Part shown: positions 26,061 to 33,813 of the stretch, in pieces
How positions within the stretch are numbered: position 1 is the stretch's first letter
How the letters are laid out: every line of letters starts with the position of its first letter
DNA from: Paracoccus shanxieyensis
Lineage (GTDB): Bacteria; Pseudomonadota; Alphaproteobacteria; Rhodobacterales; Rhodobacteraceae
Direction: 5' to 3'
DNA length: 64,000 nucleotides
Assembly: GCF_009711265.1 (NCBI RefSeq)
Contig: NZ_WMII01000005.1
Location: 62,001-126,000, forward strand
Position numbers and translations under genes: made by a program
Notes under the pieces: generated by a model
Seen by the model: the letters and a program-made list of their open reading frames with translations, nothing else
Told to the model about the DNA's origin: nothing
Databases searched by the model: none

Positions 26061-27148
26061 TCCTTGCCGCGCGCCGCACCGCCGTCATGCCCAGCGGCGG
26101 CGCGTTTTCCGACCTGCACCCGCATCAGCTTGCCGCGCCGGTCATCCATGCGCTGTTGCGCGATGCCGGGCTGCGCCCCGTCGATATCGGACAACTGATC
26201 CTGTCGAACGCGCTGGGGGGCGGCGGCAATCCGGCCCGCATGGCGGCACTGTTTGCAGGTCTGGGGCATGTCTCCGGCATCAGCATCGACGCCCAATGCG
26301 CAGGCGGTCTGGATGCCGTCGCGATGGCCGTGGCCTATGTCGATGCGGGTCTGGCCCCGGCCGTCATCGCGGGCGGCAGCGAAAGCTTTTCCCAGCGCCC
26401 GCTGCGGGCCCGGCGCGCCGCGGATGGCGGGCCCGAATTCTATACCCAGCCCCCGTTCAGCCCGTTTCCGGGCCAGAACCCGGATATGGCCGATGCGGCC
26501 GATGCGCTGGCAAGATCGCTGCAGATCTCGCGCGACGAACAGGACGCTTTTGCGGTCGAAAGCCATCGCAAGGCGCTGGCCGCGGAAACTGCCCTGCGCC
26601 CCGAGATTGTGCCTTTGCTTGGTCAGGACCGGGACGCATTCGCCCGTCCGTTGCGCCAGCAGGTCGCCCGCCGGTCGAAAATCGTCAGCGGCTCGGTCAG
26701 CGTGGCGGCGACGGCCATCGAGGCGGATGGCGCGGCATTTTGCCTTGTCGTATCGGACAGGCTTGCCCGGGGGGCCAAGCGCGCCGTGACCATGCGTGCC
26801 CATGCCTCGGTCGGTGGCGACCCGATGCTGCCGGGGATCGCGCCGGTCCGGGCGATCCAGCAGGCGCTGGCGAAATCGGCTTTGACGCCGGGCGATCTGT
26901 CCGTCACCGAGCTGATGGAGGCTTACGCCGTGCAGGCCATCGCCTGCCTGCGCATGGCCGGTCTGGCGGAAAGCCGCACCAATCTGTCCGGCGGCGCGCT
27001 GGCACGCGGCCATCCGATCGGCGCGTCCGGCGCCATTCTGGTATGCCGCGCGTTTCACGAGCTTCAGCGGCATCCCGGCAACGCGCTCTGCGCAATTGCC
27101 GCCGCCGGAGGCATCGGCTCGGCCATGGTCCTGGGTTCGGTGGGCTGA
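26051..27148 (+). CDS. thiolase-family protein lacking the second catalytic cysteine
   Basis: 365 aa with the thiolase fold. The acylated nucleophile is present (Cys83 in [13 protein letters not shown]) and so is the histidine loop [10 protein letters not shown]. The usual C-terminal C-x-GGGxG site reads [12 protein letters not shown], so the proton-shuttling cysteine is replaced by alanine. It may condense or cleave poorly, or do different chemistry. ATG 26051 is inside the adenylating-enzyme gene (10-nt overlap). The stop lies less than 10 bp from the broken end of ligD on the other strand. Confidence 0.85.
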   Translation: MALILAARRTAVMPSGGAFSDLHPHQLAAPVIHALLRDAGLRPVDIGQLILSNALGGGGNPARMAALFAGLGHVSGISIDAQCAGGLDAVAMAVAYVDAGLAPAVIAGGSESFSQRPLRARRAADGGPEFYTQPPFSPFPGQNPDMADAADALARSLQISRDEQDAFAVESHRKALAAETALRPEIVPLLGQDRDAFARPLRQQVARRSKIVSGSVSVAATAIEADGAAFCLVVSDRLARGAKRAVTMRAHASVGGDPMLPGIAPVRAIQQALAKSALTPGDLSVTELMEAYAVQAIACLRMAGLAESRTNLSGGALARGHPIGASGAILVCRAFHELQRHPGNALCAIAAAGGIGSAMVLGSVG

Positions 27149-27156
27149 GATGGGGT

Positions 27157-27393
27157 CAGCGGGTAATCCTCGACATGCACGGCCAGCCGCTTTTCGCCTG
27201 CGATCAGGCTGGGGCCGCGCGTGACGGCCCAGCTTTTCAGCACGCCGTCCATCTCAAGGCGAAAGTCGTAATGCAGGCGGCGGGCAGCGTGCTTCTGGAT
27301 GACGAAGCTGTTGCCCTTCTTGCGCGACTTCCGGCCCTTCGGCTCGGATGTCGCCCTGAAGTCCCGCATCTTGCGATAGGTCTCCAGCGACAT
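27157..27393 (-). pseudogene. ligD: truncated ligD (N-terminal part of the 3'-phosphoesterase domain)
   Basis: Starts [18 protein letters not shown] and continues with the phosphoesterase motif [18 protein letters not shown] and [17 protein letters not shown], then breaks off after HVEDYPL. Only about 79 residues of LigD remain; the rest of the phosphoesterase domain and the ligase and polymerase domains are gone, and the frame runs antisense into the thiolase gene. It begins one base after the ku stop, the normal ku-ligD order. Another LigD elsewhere would be needed for end joining. Confidence 0.8.
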
Positions 27394-27394
27394 G

Positions 27395-28210
27395 TCAGCC
27401 CGCCTTGCGGGTGGTCTTGGACTGGGTCTTGGTCTTGCGCTGCGGCTTGGCGCTTTCGCGCAGCGCATCCATCAGGCTGATGATCTTGGCCTTTTCCTTA
27501 GGGCGTTTGGGCAGCGTCTTGCCGGCGTCCTTGGCCTTGACCAGTTCCGCCACCGCCGCCTCGTAGCGGTCCTCGAAGCTGGCGGGATCGAATTTGCCCA
27601 TCTTGGTCTTGATGATGTGCTGGGCCAGATCCAGCATCTCGGGGTCGATCCTGACCTTGCGGATGCCGTCGAACGCATCGGTGGCGGATCGCACCTCATA
27701 ATCGAAATTCAGCGTGGTCGCGATCATGCCTGCATCATGCGCCCGGATCAAAACGGTGCGCATCCGGCGAAACAGCACGGTCTGGGCGATGGCCGCCACC
27801 TCCTGCTTGCGCAGCCCGTCGCGGATCAGCCCAAACGCCTCGACCGAAGGCGTGTCTGCGGGCGTCAGGTAATAGGGCTTGTCGACATACACATCCTCGA
27901 TCCCGTCGCAGGGGATGAAGGCGGTGACGCCCAGCACCTTGTCGCTGTCAGGCACGGCCGAGGCGATCTCATCATCCGAGAGCAGGATATGTTCGCCGTC
28001 CGAAACCTCATAACCCTTGACCTGATCGTCGCGCTCCACGGCTTTGCGGGTGTCGCTGTCGACGAATTCGCGGCGCAGACGATGGCCGGTCGCGCGGTTG
28101 ATCATGTGAAACGCAATCCGGTCCGAGGTCGAGGCGGCAGTATAAAGCCCCACCGCGCAGGTCAGCTCCCCGATCTTCAGAGTGCCCTTCCAACTCGCCC
28201 GTGGTGACAT
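27395..28210 (-). CDS. ku: Ku protein of bacterial non-homologous end joining
   Basis: 271-aa Ku-type DNA end-binding protein: [20 protein letters not shown] at the start, [15 protein letters not shown] in the core and a lysine-rich C-terminal tail ([14 protein letters not shown]) as in DNA-bridging Ku. ATG 28210 follows AGGAGG by 6 nt. The gene looks intact although its partner ligD is truncated. Ku forms homodimers on broken ends and recruits LigD. The 253-bp upstream gap is AT-rich on its right side and separates it from a divergent FAD oxidoreductase. Confidence 0.93.
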   Translation of the reverse strand: MSPRASWKGTLKIGELTCAVGLYTAASTSDRIAFHMINRATGHRLRREFVDSDTRKAVERDDQVKGYEVSDGEHILLSDDEIASAVPDSDKVLGVTAFIPCDGIEDVYVDKPYYLTPADTPSVEAFGLIRDGLRKQEVAAIAQTVLFRRMRTVLIRAHDAGMIATTLNFDYEVRSATDAFDGIRKVRIDPEMLDLAQHIIKTKMGKFDPASFEDRYEAAVAELVKAKDAGKTLPKRPKEKAKIISLMDALRESAKPQRKTKTQSKTTRKAG

Positions 28211-28463
28211 CGACGACCTCCTGACCAAGGAAAGCCGTCAACGGGCAGGGCGGTTCCCGATCCGTAAGGCGAGGGCCGCAAAGGGGGTGCGGCCGCGGCG
28301 AAAATTCACCGATCTTGGCGCAATGGGGCAATGCCGTCAGGCGGAAGCCGAAAAAGGCATCAATCGGAAAACTCAACATCGGAATTATAAATATTTCTTT
28401 ACAGAGCAAATTGAGCTGTGCAGTAAGTAATATTCAATATATAAAATCGCTAGACGATACATC

Positions 28464-29825
28464 ATGAAGCAAATCTACGATCCCTTGGTCCATTCCTATC
28501 CGCCGTCGCAGATCCCTGCTGCCGACAGCTATTGGCGTGCGATGGCCCCGCAAGAGCAGCCCGATGACGGCACGCTGGCCTCGGAAACGCGGGCGGATGT
28601 CGCGATCATCGGCGGCGGCTATACCGGCCTTTCGGCGGCGCTGGAGCTGACAAGGCATCAGGGATTGCGCGCGGTCGTTCTGGAAGCGCGGTCGGCTGCA
28701 TGGGGCTGTTCGGGGCGCAATGGCAGCTTTGCCCGCATCTCGGGCGGGCGCATGCCCCATGCGGCGCTGATCGCCCAGTTCGGCGAAGCCACCGCCCGGG
28801 CGTTTTTCGATGAACTTCGCGCCGGATTGGACACGGTGCGGCGGCTGATCGAGGAAGGCGGGATCGATTGTGACCGCCAACCGGACGGGGTGTACAAGGT
28901 CGCAACCTTCGCGCCGCATGCCGAAAAGCTTCAGGCCGAGGTCGAGCTTTACAATCGCGTCTTTGGCTATCCAGCGCGGTTCATTCAGGCCCGCGAACTG
29001 GACGGCATCCATGGCGGCCCCGAGGCATTTGGCGCCCTGCACCTGCCGGACGGGTTCGCGATGAACCCGCTGAAGCTGGCGCATGGGCTGCAGCGCATGG
29101 CGCGCGCGGCAGGCGCGACCGTCCACAGCGATTCGCCGGTGATCGGTTGGACCACCCAGAACGGCCTGCATACGCTGCGCACCCCCGGCGGCAGCGTGAC
29201 GGCGCCCAAGGTGATCGTCGCGACCAACGGCTATACCTCGAACAGCCTTCATCCCCGCCTGTCCAGCCGGGTGCTGCCGGTGCATTCGCAGATCATCGTG
29301 ACCACGCCGATGTCGGATGCTCAGGTCAGGGCCAGCATTCCGACCGATGGCTGCCTGTTCGATACGCGCGAGCTTCTGTTCTATTACCGCCGCCTGCCGG
29401 ACAATCGTGTGCTGTTCGGCGGCCGCAGCGCCATCAGCGGCGCGGATTCCACCGATCCGAAACATCGCGCCTATCTGTATAACGCCATGGTCCGCAAATT
29501 CCCCGCGCTGGCCGGGATCGGCATCGACCATTGGTGGGGCGGATGGGTGGCGGTCACGCGCAACTCTCTGCCGTTCTTTTATCAGGTGCCCGGACTTGAG
29601 GGGGCGTTCTGGGGCGGTGGCTACGCCGGATCGGGCGTGTCCTTCTCGATGCATGCGGGGACGCGGCTTGCGCAGATGGCCGCAGGCCTGCCGGTCAAGA
29701 ATGGCGCGGCATTCCTGACGCAAGAGCCCGCGCGCTACCCCTTCGGCCGGTTCCTGCGCATCGGCCAGACGCTGGCCTATCGCTGGCTGCACCATAAGGA
29801 CGCGCGCCTTGCGGCCACGTCCTGA
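28464..29825 (+). CDS. FAD-dependent amine oxidoreductase (DAO fold, PuuB-like)
   Basis: 453 aa, FAD-binding DAO family. The dinucleotide motif GGGYTG is at 50-55, followed by ARSAAWGCSGRNGS, which resembles the flavin-contact region of gamma-glutamylputrescine oxidases and related enzymes, and a C-terminal FAD loop FWGGGYAGSGVSFS. It likely oxidises a primary or secondary amine or amino acid to an imine or aldehyde. It is the first gene of a plus-strand group with an amino-acid ABC importer, an IclR regulator and RidA, the latter fitting an imine-forming oxidase. Upstream 28375-28463 is strikingly AT-rich and should hold the promoter. Confidence 0.88.
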   Translation: MKQIYDPLVHSYPPSQIPAADSYWRAMAPQEQPDDGTLASETRADVAIIGGGYTGLSAALELTRHQGLRAVVLEARSAAWGCSGRNGSFARISGGRMPHAALIAQFGEATARAFFDELRAGLDTVRRLIEEGGIDCDRQPDGVYKVATFAPHAEKLQAEVELYNRVFGYPARFIQARELDGIHGGPEAFGALHLPDGFAMNPLKLAHGLQRMARAAGATVHSDSPVIGWTTQNGLHTLRTPGGSVTAPKVIVATNGYTSNSLHPRLSSRVLPVHSQIIVTTPMSDAQVRASIPTDGCLFDTRELLFYYRRLPDNRVLFGGRSAISGADSTDPKHRAYLYNAMVRKFPALAGIGIDHWWGGWVAVTRNSLPFFYQVPGLEGAFWGGGYAGSGVSFSMHAGTRLAQMAAGLPVKNGAAFLTQEPARYPFGRFLRIGQTLAYRWLHHKDARLAATS

Positions 29826-29871
29826 TCCGACTGCCGATTCATTCCCCCCCTTTGACAAGGAAAAGACGCCC

Positions 29872-30612
29872 ATGCTGATCAAGACCCTTGCCGCTGCCAC
29901 CCTTGCCCTTGGCCTTGGCCATGCCGCCGTCGCCAATGAGGCGATCAAGGTTGGTGTGACCACCACCGGCACGCCCTTCACCTTCGTCGACACATCGACG
30001 CAAGCGACCACCGGTGCGATGGTCGATCTTGCCAAGGCCATTGCCGCCGATAACGGCATGGGCGCGAATTTCGAGGTCTCGGCCTTTTCGGCGCTGATCC
30101 CCAGCCTGCAAACCAGCAAGATCGACATGATTTCCGCAGGCATGTTCGCCACCGACGAGCGCCGTCGGGTCGTCGATTTTTCGGAAACGGTCTATAGCTA
30201 TGGCGATGCGATGTTCGTCGCCGCAGATGACAGCACCAACTACACCCTTGACGGTCTGAAAGGCGAAACCGTCGGTGCCCAGATCGGCACCACCTTCGCG
30301 GATCAGCTGAAGGCGCTTGGCACCTTTGGCGAGGTCAAGCTTTACGACAGCCTGGCCGACATCATGCGCGACGTGAAACTGGGTCGCATCAAGGCGGGCT
30401 TCGGCGATGCGCCGATCATCGCCTATCAAATCTCGAAAACCCCGGCGCTGGGTGTGCGGCTGGTCGATGGTTATACGCCGATGAAGACTGGCGATGTCGC
30501 GCTTGCCGTCTCGAAAGAAAACCCCGAGCTGCTGGCCAAGGTGAATGCCTCGATCGAAAAGATGAAGGCAAACGGCGAAATGGCCAAGATCTTCGCGGCC
30601 TACGGCCTTTGA
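29872..30612 (+). CDS. amino-acid ABC transporter substrate-binding protein
   Basis: 246-aa family 3 binding protein. The start at 29872 has AAGGA upstream and gives a 21-residue Sec signal peptide ending AAVANE. The mature part has VGVTTTGTPFTFVD, ATDERRRVVDFSETVY and GDAPIIAYQ. It follows the FAD oxidoreductase by about 45 bp and probably delivers that enzyme's substrate, an amino acid or amine; ligand not determinable. Confidence 0.88.
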   Translation: MLIKTLAAATLALGLGHAAVANEAIKVGVTTTGTPFTFVDTSTQATTGAMVDLAKAIAADNGMGANFEVSAFSALIPSLQTSKIDMISAGMFATDERRRVVDFSETVYSYGDAMFVAADDSTNYTLDGLKGETVGAQIGTTFADQLKALGTFGEVKLYDSLADIMRDVKLGRIKAGFGDAPIIAYQISKTPALGVRLVDGYTPMKTGDVALAVSKENPELLAKVNASIEKMKANGEMAKIFAAYGL

Positions 30613-30623
30613 CCCCATAGCGC

Positions 30624-30648
30624 GGGGGGCGTGCACGCACGCCGCCCC
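30624..30648 (+). promoter_or_regulatory. strong hairpin between binding-protein and permease genes
   Basis: GGGG-GGCGTG, 4-nt loop, CACGCC-G-CCCC, with one bulge and no U-run. Same position and style as the hairpin at 2181-2203, so likely a stabiliser or attenuator giving more binding protein than permease. Confidence 0.55.
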
Positions 30649-30684
30649 GTCCCTTGCAACCGCTCTTCAGGGACCAAGCTGATC

Positions 30685-31341
30685 ATGCCAAGTTTTGCCT
30701 CGCGGGCGGCTGAATACCTGCCGCTTCTTGTTTCCGGTCTGTGGTACACCATCCTTGTCACGGTGCTTTCGCTGATCGCCGCCACAATGCTTGGCCTCGT
30801 CTGGGCGCTGTTGCGGACATCGGGCATCTGGTGGCTGGCCGGACCCACGCGCGTCTTCGTCGAAATCGTGCGCGGCATCCCGATCCTTGTGGTGCTGTTC
30901 TATATCTATTTCGTGATGCCCGAACTTGGCATCGACCTCAGCGCGTTGCAGGCAGGCATCGTCGGTCTGTCGCTGACCTATTCGTGCTATATCGGGGAAA
31001 CCTTTCGCGCCGGTATCGAAGCAATCGACCGCGGACAGGTCGAGGCCGCAAAGTCGATCGGCATGAAGCACGGCATGATGATGCGCCGGGTCGTCCTGCC
31101 ACAGGCGACGCGCGTGGTGATGCCGCCCTATGCCAACAACGCGGTGATGCTGCTGAAAGACAGTTCGCAGGTCTCGGTCATCTCGGTCGCGGAACTGACC
31201 ATGCAGGGCAAGGCGCTGGCGTCATCGACCTTTGACAACCTGACGGTCTTTACGTTGGTGGCGCTGCTTTATCTGTGCCTCACCATTCCCCTGAACATCC
31301 TGATGGGAACGATTGAGCGCAAACTTGGGAGGTCGAGATGA
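30685..31341 (+). CDS. amino-acid ABC transporter permease
   Basis: 218-aa HisM/GlnP-type permease with EAAKSIGMKHGMMMRR as coupling loop and VMLLKDSSQVSVISVAELT after it. Start taken at ATG 30685; an upstream in-frame ATG at 30631 would lie in the hairpin region and adds a non-membrane stretch. It is the only permease in this set, so it presumably works as a homodimer. Overlaps the ATPase gene by an ATGA. Confidence 0.9.
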   Translation: MPSFASRAAEYLPLLVSGLWYTILVTVLSLIAATMLGLVWALLRTSGIWWLAGPTRVFVEIVRGIPILVVLFYIYFVMPELGIDLSALQAGIVGLSLTYSCYIGETFRAGIEAIDRGQVEAAKSIGMKHGMMMRRVVLPQATRVVMPPYANNAVMLLKDSSQVSVISVAELTMQGKALASSTFDNLTVFTLVALLYLCLTIPLNILMGTIERKLGRSR

Positions 31342-32069
31342 TCCGCTTCGAGAATGTGCACAAGTCCTATGGCAATCACGAGGTGCTGAAAGGCATCGAC
31401 GCCAACATCTCGAAGGGCGAAGTGGTCTGCCTGATCGGTCCGTCCGGGTCCGGCAAATCCACGCTGCTGCGCTGCGTCAACGGGCTTGAGGACTATCAAA
31501 AGGGCCGCATCACCATCGATGGCGACCTGATCGACGCCAAGGCCAGTTCGATCAGCGCCCTGCGCACGCGGGTGTCGATGGTGTTTCAGCGCTTCAACCT
31601 GTTCCCGCATCGCACCGCGCTTGAGAACGTCATGGAAGGGCCGGTACATGTCCTGAAGCAGAACACCGCCGAGGTTCGTGACCGCGCGGCGGATCTGCTG
31701 CGTCGCGTCGGACTGGCCGAAAAGATGCAGGCCTATCCCTCGTCGCTTTCGGGCGGTCAGCAGCAGCGGGTGGCCATCGCCCGCGCGCTTGCCATGCAGC
31801 CCGAAGCGATCCTGTTCGACGAGCCGACATCCGCGCTGGATCCGGAAATGGTCGGCGAGGTTCTGTCCGTCATGCGCGAGCTTGCCGAACAGAACATGAC
31901 GATGCTGGTCGTGACCCATGAAATCCAGTTTGCCCGCGAAGTGGCCGACAGCGTGCTGTTTCTGGCGGACGGGCATATTGTCGAACAGGGGCCTGCGGCC
32001 GAGGTGCTACGCAATCCGACGCATGAACGCACGCAGGATTTTCTGCGCCGCGTCACGCATCCGATGTAA
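31338..32069 (+). CDS. amino-acid ABC transporter ATP-binding protein
   Basis: 243-aa GlnQ/HisP-type ATPase: Walker [10 protein letters not shown] near 36-44, [14 protein letters not shown], and [18 protein letters not shown]. Complete and overlapping the permease gene. Completes the importer of the FAD-oxidase locus. Confidence 0.93.
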   Translation: MIRFENVHKSYGNHEVLKGIDANISKGEVVCLIGPSGSGKSTLLRCVNGLEDYQKGRITIDGDLIDAKASSISALRTRVSMVFQRFNLFPHRTALENVMEGPVHVLKQNTAEVRDRAADLLRRVGLAEKMQAYPSSLSGGQQQRVAIARALAMQPEAILFDEPTSALDPEMVGEVLSVMRELAEQNMTMLVVTHEIQFAREVADSVLFLADGHIVEQGPAAEVLRNPTHERTQDFLRRVTHPM

Positions 32070-32150
32070 GGGATCGGCAGGCGATATCGCGATGCTTTTC
32101 ATGACGGCGCAATGTATCACCTTTCGGAACGAACCCTAAGGACGGGCGGC

Positions 32151-32936
32151 ATGGACGACAGCGACAATCCTCTTTTCGTGACGGCACTGGCCAAGGGGCT
32201 GAGGGTCATCTCGGCCTTCGTGCCCGGCCATGCCGAGATGACCCTGAGCGAGCTTGCCGACGTGACGGGGCTGAACAAAAGCACCACCCAGCGCGCCGCC
32301 TTCACGCTGGAGGCGCTTGGCTATCTGGCCAAGGATCCGCACAGCAAGCGGCTGCGCCTGACGCCTGCGTCGTTGCAGGTCGGGGCGGGATATCTGCAGG
32401 TCGGTGAGCTGATCGAGCGCGCGAACCCCTATCTGCACGAGTTGAACCGCGATACGGGCGAAAGCTGCAACCTGCTGGAGCCGGTCGATCACTCGATGGT
32501 CTATGTCGCGCGCTTCGCCAGCCACAAGCAGATCTCGATCCATATACCGCTGGGTCAGCGCCTGCCGATCTATTGCACTGCGGCGGGGCGGGCCTTTTTG
32601 TCGGCACTGCCCAAGGCCGAGGCTGCCGCCCTGCTGGCCGGTTCGGCGCGCATCGCCATGACCCGAAACACTGTCACCGATCTGGACGCCCTGATCGCCG
32701 TGACGCGGCAGGCCCATGTCGATGGTTTCGCAACCTCGAACGAAGAGGTCTATGTCGGCGATATCGCCGTCGCCGCGCCGATCGTCAACGCCGATGGCCG
32801 CCCGCTTGGCGCGATCAATATCGCCGTGCCCTTCAGCCGCTGGACGCTTGCCGATGCGACCGCGCGGCTGGCACCGCTTGTCGTCAACACCGCACGCTCG
32901 ATTTCCAACGCCGCGCGCAGCATTCGCGGCGCCTGA
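32151..32936 (+). CDS. IclR-family transcriptional regulator
   Basis: 261 aa with an N-terminal winged helix (MTLSELADVTGLNKSTTQR) and a C-terminal effector domain (HIPLGQRLPIYCTAAGRAFL, then a conserved GFATSNEEVYVGDIAVAAP). ATG 32151 has AAGGA upstream; an earlier in-frame ATG at 32112 does not. Located between the ABC transporter and ridA, it probably controls the amine/amino-acid catabolic operon. Confidence 0.9.
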   Translation: MDDSDNPLFVTALAKGLRVISAFVPGHAEMTLSELADVTGLNKSTTQRAAFTLEALGYLAKDPHSKRLRLTPASLQVGAGYLQVGELIERANPYLHELNRDTGESCNLLEPVDHSMVYVARFASHKQISIHIPLGQRLPIYCTAAGRAFLSALPKAEAAALLAGSARIAMTRNTVTDLDALIAVTRQAHVDGFATSNEEVYVGDIAVAAPIVNADGRPLGAINIAVPFSRWTLADATARLAPLVVNTARSISNAARSIRGA

Positions 32937-32958
32937 ATACCATCCAAGGAGAGTTCCC

Positions 32959-33315
32959 ATGTCCATCACCCGCGCCGAACCCAACGGCAAGCGCCTCAGC
33001 CATGTGGTCGTGCATAACGGCGTCGCCTATGTCACCGGGCAGGTCGCAGCCGACCGCAGCGCCGATGTCGCTGGCCAGACCCGGCAGGTGCTGGCGCGCA
33101 TCGACGAACTGCTGGCCGTGGCAGGGACCGACCGCTCGAACATCCTGTTTGCGCAGATCTGGCTGAAGCATTGCGTGCAGGATTTTGCGGCCATGAACGC
33201 CGCATGGGACGCGTGGATCCCCGAAGATGCCCTGCCGGCCCGCGCCACGGTCGAGGCCAATATGGCCGCCGAGAATATTCTGGTCGAGATTGCCTGTCAG
33301 GCTGCGGTCGCCTGA
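32959..33315 (+). CDS. ridA: RidA-family enamine/imine deaminase
   Basis: 118-aa YjgF/YER057c/UK114 protein. The conserved ending RATVEANMAAENILVEI has the arginine used to bind the carboxylate, and the opening GVAYVTGQVA is typical. AAGGAGAG precedes ATG 32959. RidA proteins hydrolyse reactive imines or enamines made by PLP or flavin enzymes. Being last in the group headed by an FAD amine oxidase, it fits an imine-clearing job for that pathway. Confidence 0.92.
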   Translation: MSITRAEPNGKRLSHVVVHNGVAYVTGQVAADRSADVAGQTRQVLARIDELLAVAGTDRSNILFAQIWLKHCVQDFAAMNAAWDAWIPEDALPARATVEANMAAENILVEIACQAAVA

Positions 33316-33784
33316 TCGCACGCGGCGCTGCATCGTTGCGCGCTGCCCCCTCACGACGGCTTACGACGACCCTGCCAAAAGCCGCGTCCCGCAGCTTCTG
33401 CGGGGGCGTTGGTTTGTGAAAGGCTCCGGTCGCATCTGCTAACAGCGATGCGGTCGCGTGATGCGCCTGTCGCCGAACCGCCGGGCGGCTTGCAACAGTC
33501 TGCGCCAAGGTTGGAACGCCGCTGCGAAACCACCCGCTGCGCCGCCGATTGGCAAGAAAAGATTGCCGGGGTGGGTGATGGAAACATACGCGGCTCGGCA
33601 TTCTTGGGACAGCAACACCAACTGAAACTCGCCCCGCCGTGCGCGCATTACTGGCCGTGGCCGTTCTGTCGCAAGCGCGCATCTGCCGCGCTTTCGATCA
33701 GAAACCGTGCCAAACCCGGCCCGTTTCACCTTCGCATGGCGGGGCGATCAGAAAATTATTGACTGTTTGATAAAAAATTGTGGT
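33316..33784. other. intergenic region of about 470 bp
   Basis: No frame here resembles a protein I know. It holds a terminator-like hairpin near ridA and, at the right, an AT-rich stretch with a direct repeat CTGTTTGA (33763-33770 and 33786-33793, 23 bp apart) just before preA. No transposase motif or terminal inverted repeat was seen. Confidence 0.4.
33388..33404 (+). terminator. terminator-like hairpin after ridA
   Basis: Perfect 7-bp stem CCCGCAG / CTGCGGG with a 3-nt loop, followed by a weakly T-rich tail. About 70 bp past the ridA stop. Confidence 0.35.
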
Positions 33785-33807
33785 CCTGTTTGAAAAGAAA
33801 CAGGGAG
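33785..33807 (+). promoter_or_regulatory. preA: hairpin overlapping the preA ribosome-binding site
   Basis: CCTGTTT (33785-33791), loop GAAAAG, AAACAGG (33798-33804): a perfect 7-bp stem whose 3' arm covers part of the ribosome site AGGGAG (33802-33807), 6 nt before ATG 33814. Folding would hide the site, so translation could be controlled by a protein, small RNA or temperature. No known riboswitch is recognised. Confidence 0.5.
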
Positions 33808-33813
33808 CCCGCC

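Noticed and set aside
33316..33784. Insertion-sequence remnant in the ridA-preA gap
   Set aside because: No terminal inverted repeats, target duplication or transposase motif (DDE, HUH) could be seen in any frame.
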